Shown piece by piece: positions 5,135 through 5,495 of a stretch of DNA of 5,495 nt. The notes under the pieces are model-generated. The model was not told the origin of the DNA. It did no database searches and worked only from the letters and a program-made list of their open reading frames with translations. The DNA comes from Marinosulfonomonas sp. (GTDB lineage: Bacteria; Pseudomonadota; Alphaproteobacteria; Rhodobacterales; Rhodobacteraceae): assembly GCA_022712735.1 (NCBI GenBank), contig JAFLKA010000510.1, positions 1 to 5,495 on the forward strand, in the 5' to 3' direction. Position 1 is the first letter of the stretch. Each line of letters starts with the position of its first letter. Both the position numbers and the translations under genes were made by a program.

Positions 5135-5470
5135 CTAAAACGGCAGTTTCATATCGGCAGGCAGCCCCAGACCTTCGGTCAGCTTTGCCATTTCCCGTTG
5201 CGAGCGTTCAGCCGCTTTGGCTTGTGCATCCTTGATCGCGGCAAGTATCAGGTCCTCGACCACTTCCTTTTCATCCGGATGGAAAATCGACGGATCGATC
5301 TCGAGTGCGGTCAATTCGCCCTTGGCTGTGGCGGTTGCTTTGACCAGCCCGGCACCGGATTCGCCAACCACGGTGATGCTGTTCATTTCTTCTTGCAGCG
5401 CGCCCATTTTCTCCTGCATATCCTTGGCCGTTTGCATCATCTTGGCCATGTCGCCCATGCCTTTGAACAT
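5135..5470 (-). CDS. ybaB: YbaB/EbfC family nucleoid-associated protein
   Basis: YbaB/EbfC proteins are small dimeric DNA-binding proteins of the nucleoid. This one has 111 residues, a normal length. It opens with a methionine-rich helix (MFKGMGDMAKMMQTAKDMQE, 1-20), has the central beta-sheet part GAGLVKATATAKGELTALEI (39-58), the acidic DPSIFHPDEKEVVEDLI (59-75), and a C-terminal helix followed by LGLPADMKLPF. The ATG at 5470 has AGGAG (5484-5480) 9 nt upstream. Within the dnaX-ybaB-recR cluster it precedes recR by 74 bp on the same strand. No terminator is seen in that gap, so the pair is probably co-transcribed. Confidence 0.95.
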   Translation of the reverse strand: MFKGMGDMAKMMQTAKDMQEKMGALQEEMNSITVVGESGAGLVKATATAKGELTALEIDPSIFHPDEKEVVEDLILAAIKDAQAKAAERSQREMAKLTEGLGLPADMKLPF

Positions 5471-5495
5471 CTCGTGTCTCTCCTGTGTTGACGGG

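Overview
The window looks like chromosomal DNA of an alphaproteobacterium, most likely from Rhodobacterales (Roseobacter/Rhodobacter group). The reasons are a COQ9-family protein for aerobic ubiquinone synthesis, a TrcR/DUF1013 cell-cycle regulator (an alphaproteobacterial family), the rpsU-COQ9 neighbourhood, and G/C-rich codon use. Species cannot be named from the sequence alone.

Layout from left to right. Positions 1-74 hold the 5' end of rpsU (ribosomal protein S21) on the minus strand. It is divergent from a two-gene plus-strand operon: a COQ9-family protein (172-876) joined by an ATGA overlap to a zinc-free quinone oxidoreductase of the MDR superfamily (873-1862). Positions 1863-2856 form an accessory pocket between conserved genes. 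It contains four 11-bp direct repeats with an ATATGA core, a decayed remnant of a SAF-domain NAD(P)-dependent oxidoreductase with two internal stops (1950-2252, minus), a small helix-turn-helix gene (2308-2508, minus) with hairpins on both sides, and about 350 bp of apparently non-coding, more A/T-rich DNA.

Conserved genes then resume. They are a secreted RNase T2 (2857-3498, minus), the divergent trcR-like regulator (3624-4376, plus) with a good intrinsic terminator, and the minus-strand pair ybaB/ebfC (5135-5470) and recR (4461-5060). That pair is the downstream part of the familiar dnaX-ybaB-recR cluster; dnaX would lie beyond the right edge.

The gene functions are mostly housekeeping: translation, ubiquinone biosynthesis and redox, periplasmic RNA degradation, cell-cycle transcription, and recombinational repair. 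I see no complete new defence or mobile system. The least explained signals are the 11-bp-phased ATATGA array, the small HTH gene with an inverted repeat touching its ribosome binding site, and the 30-bp hairpin at 2641-2670.
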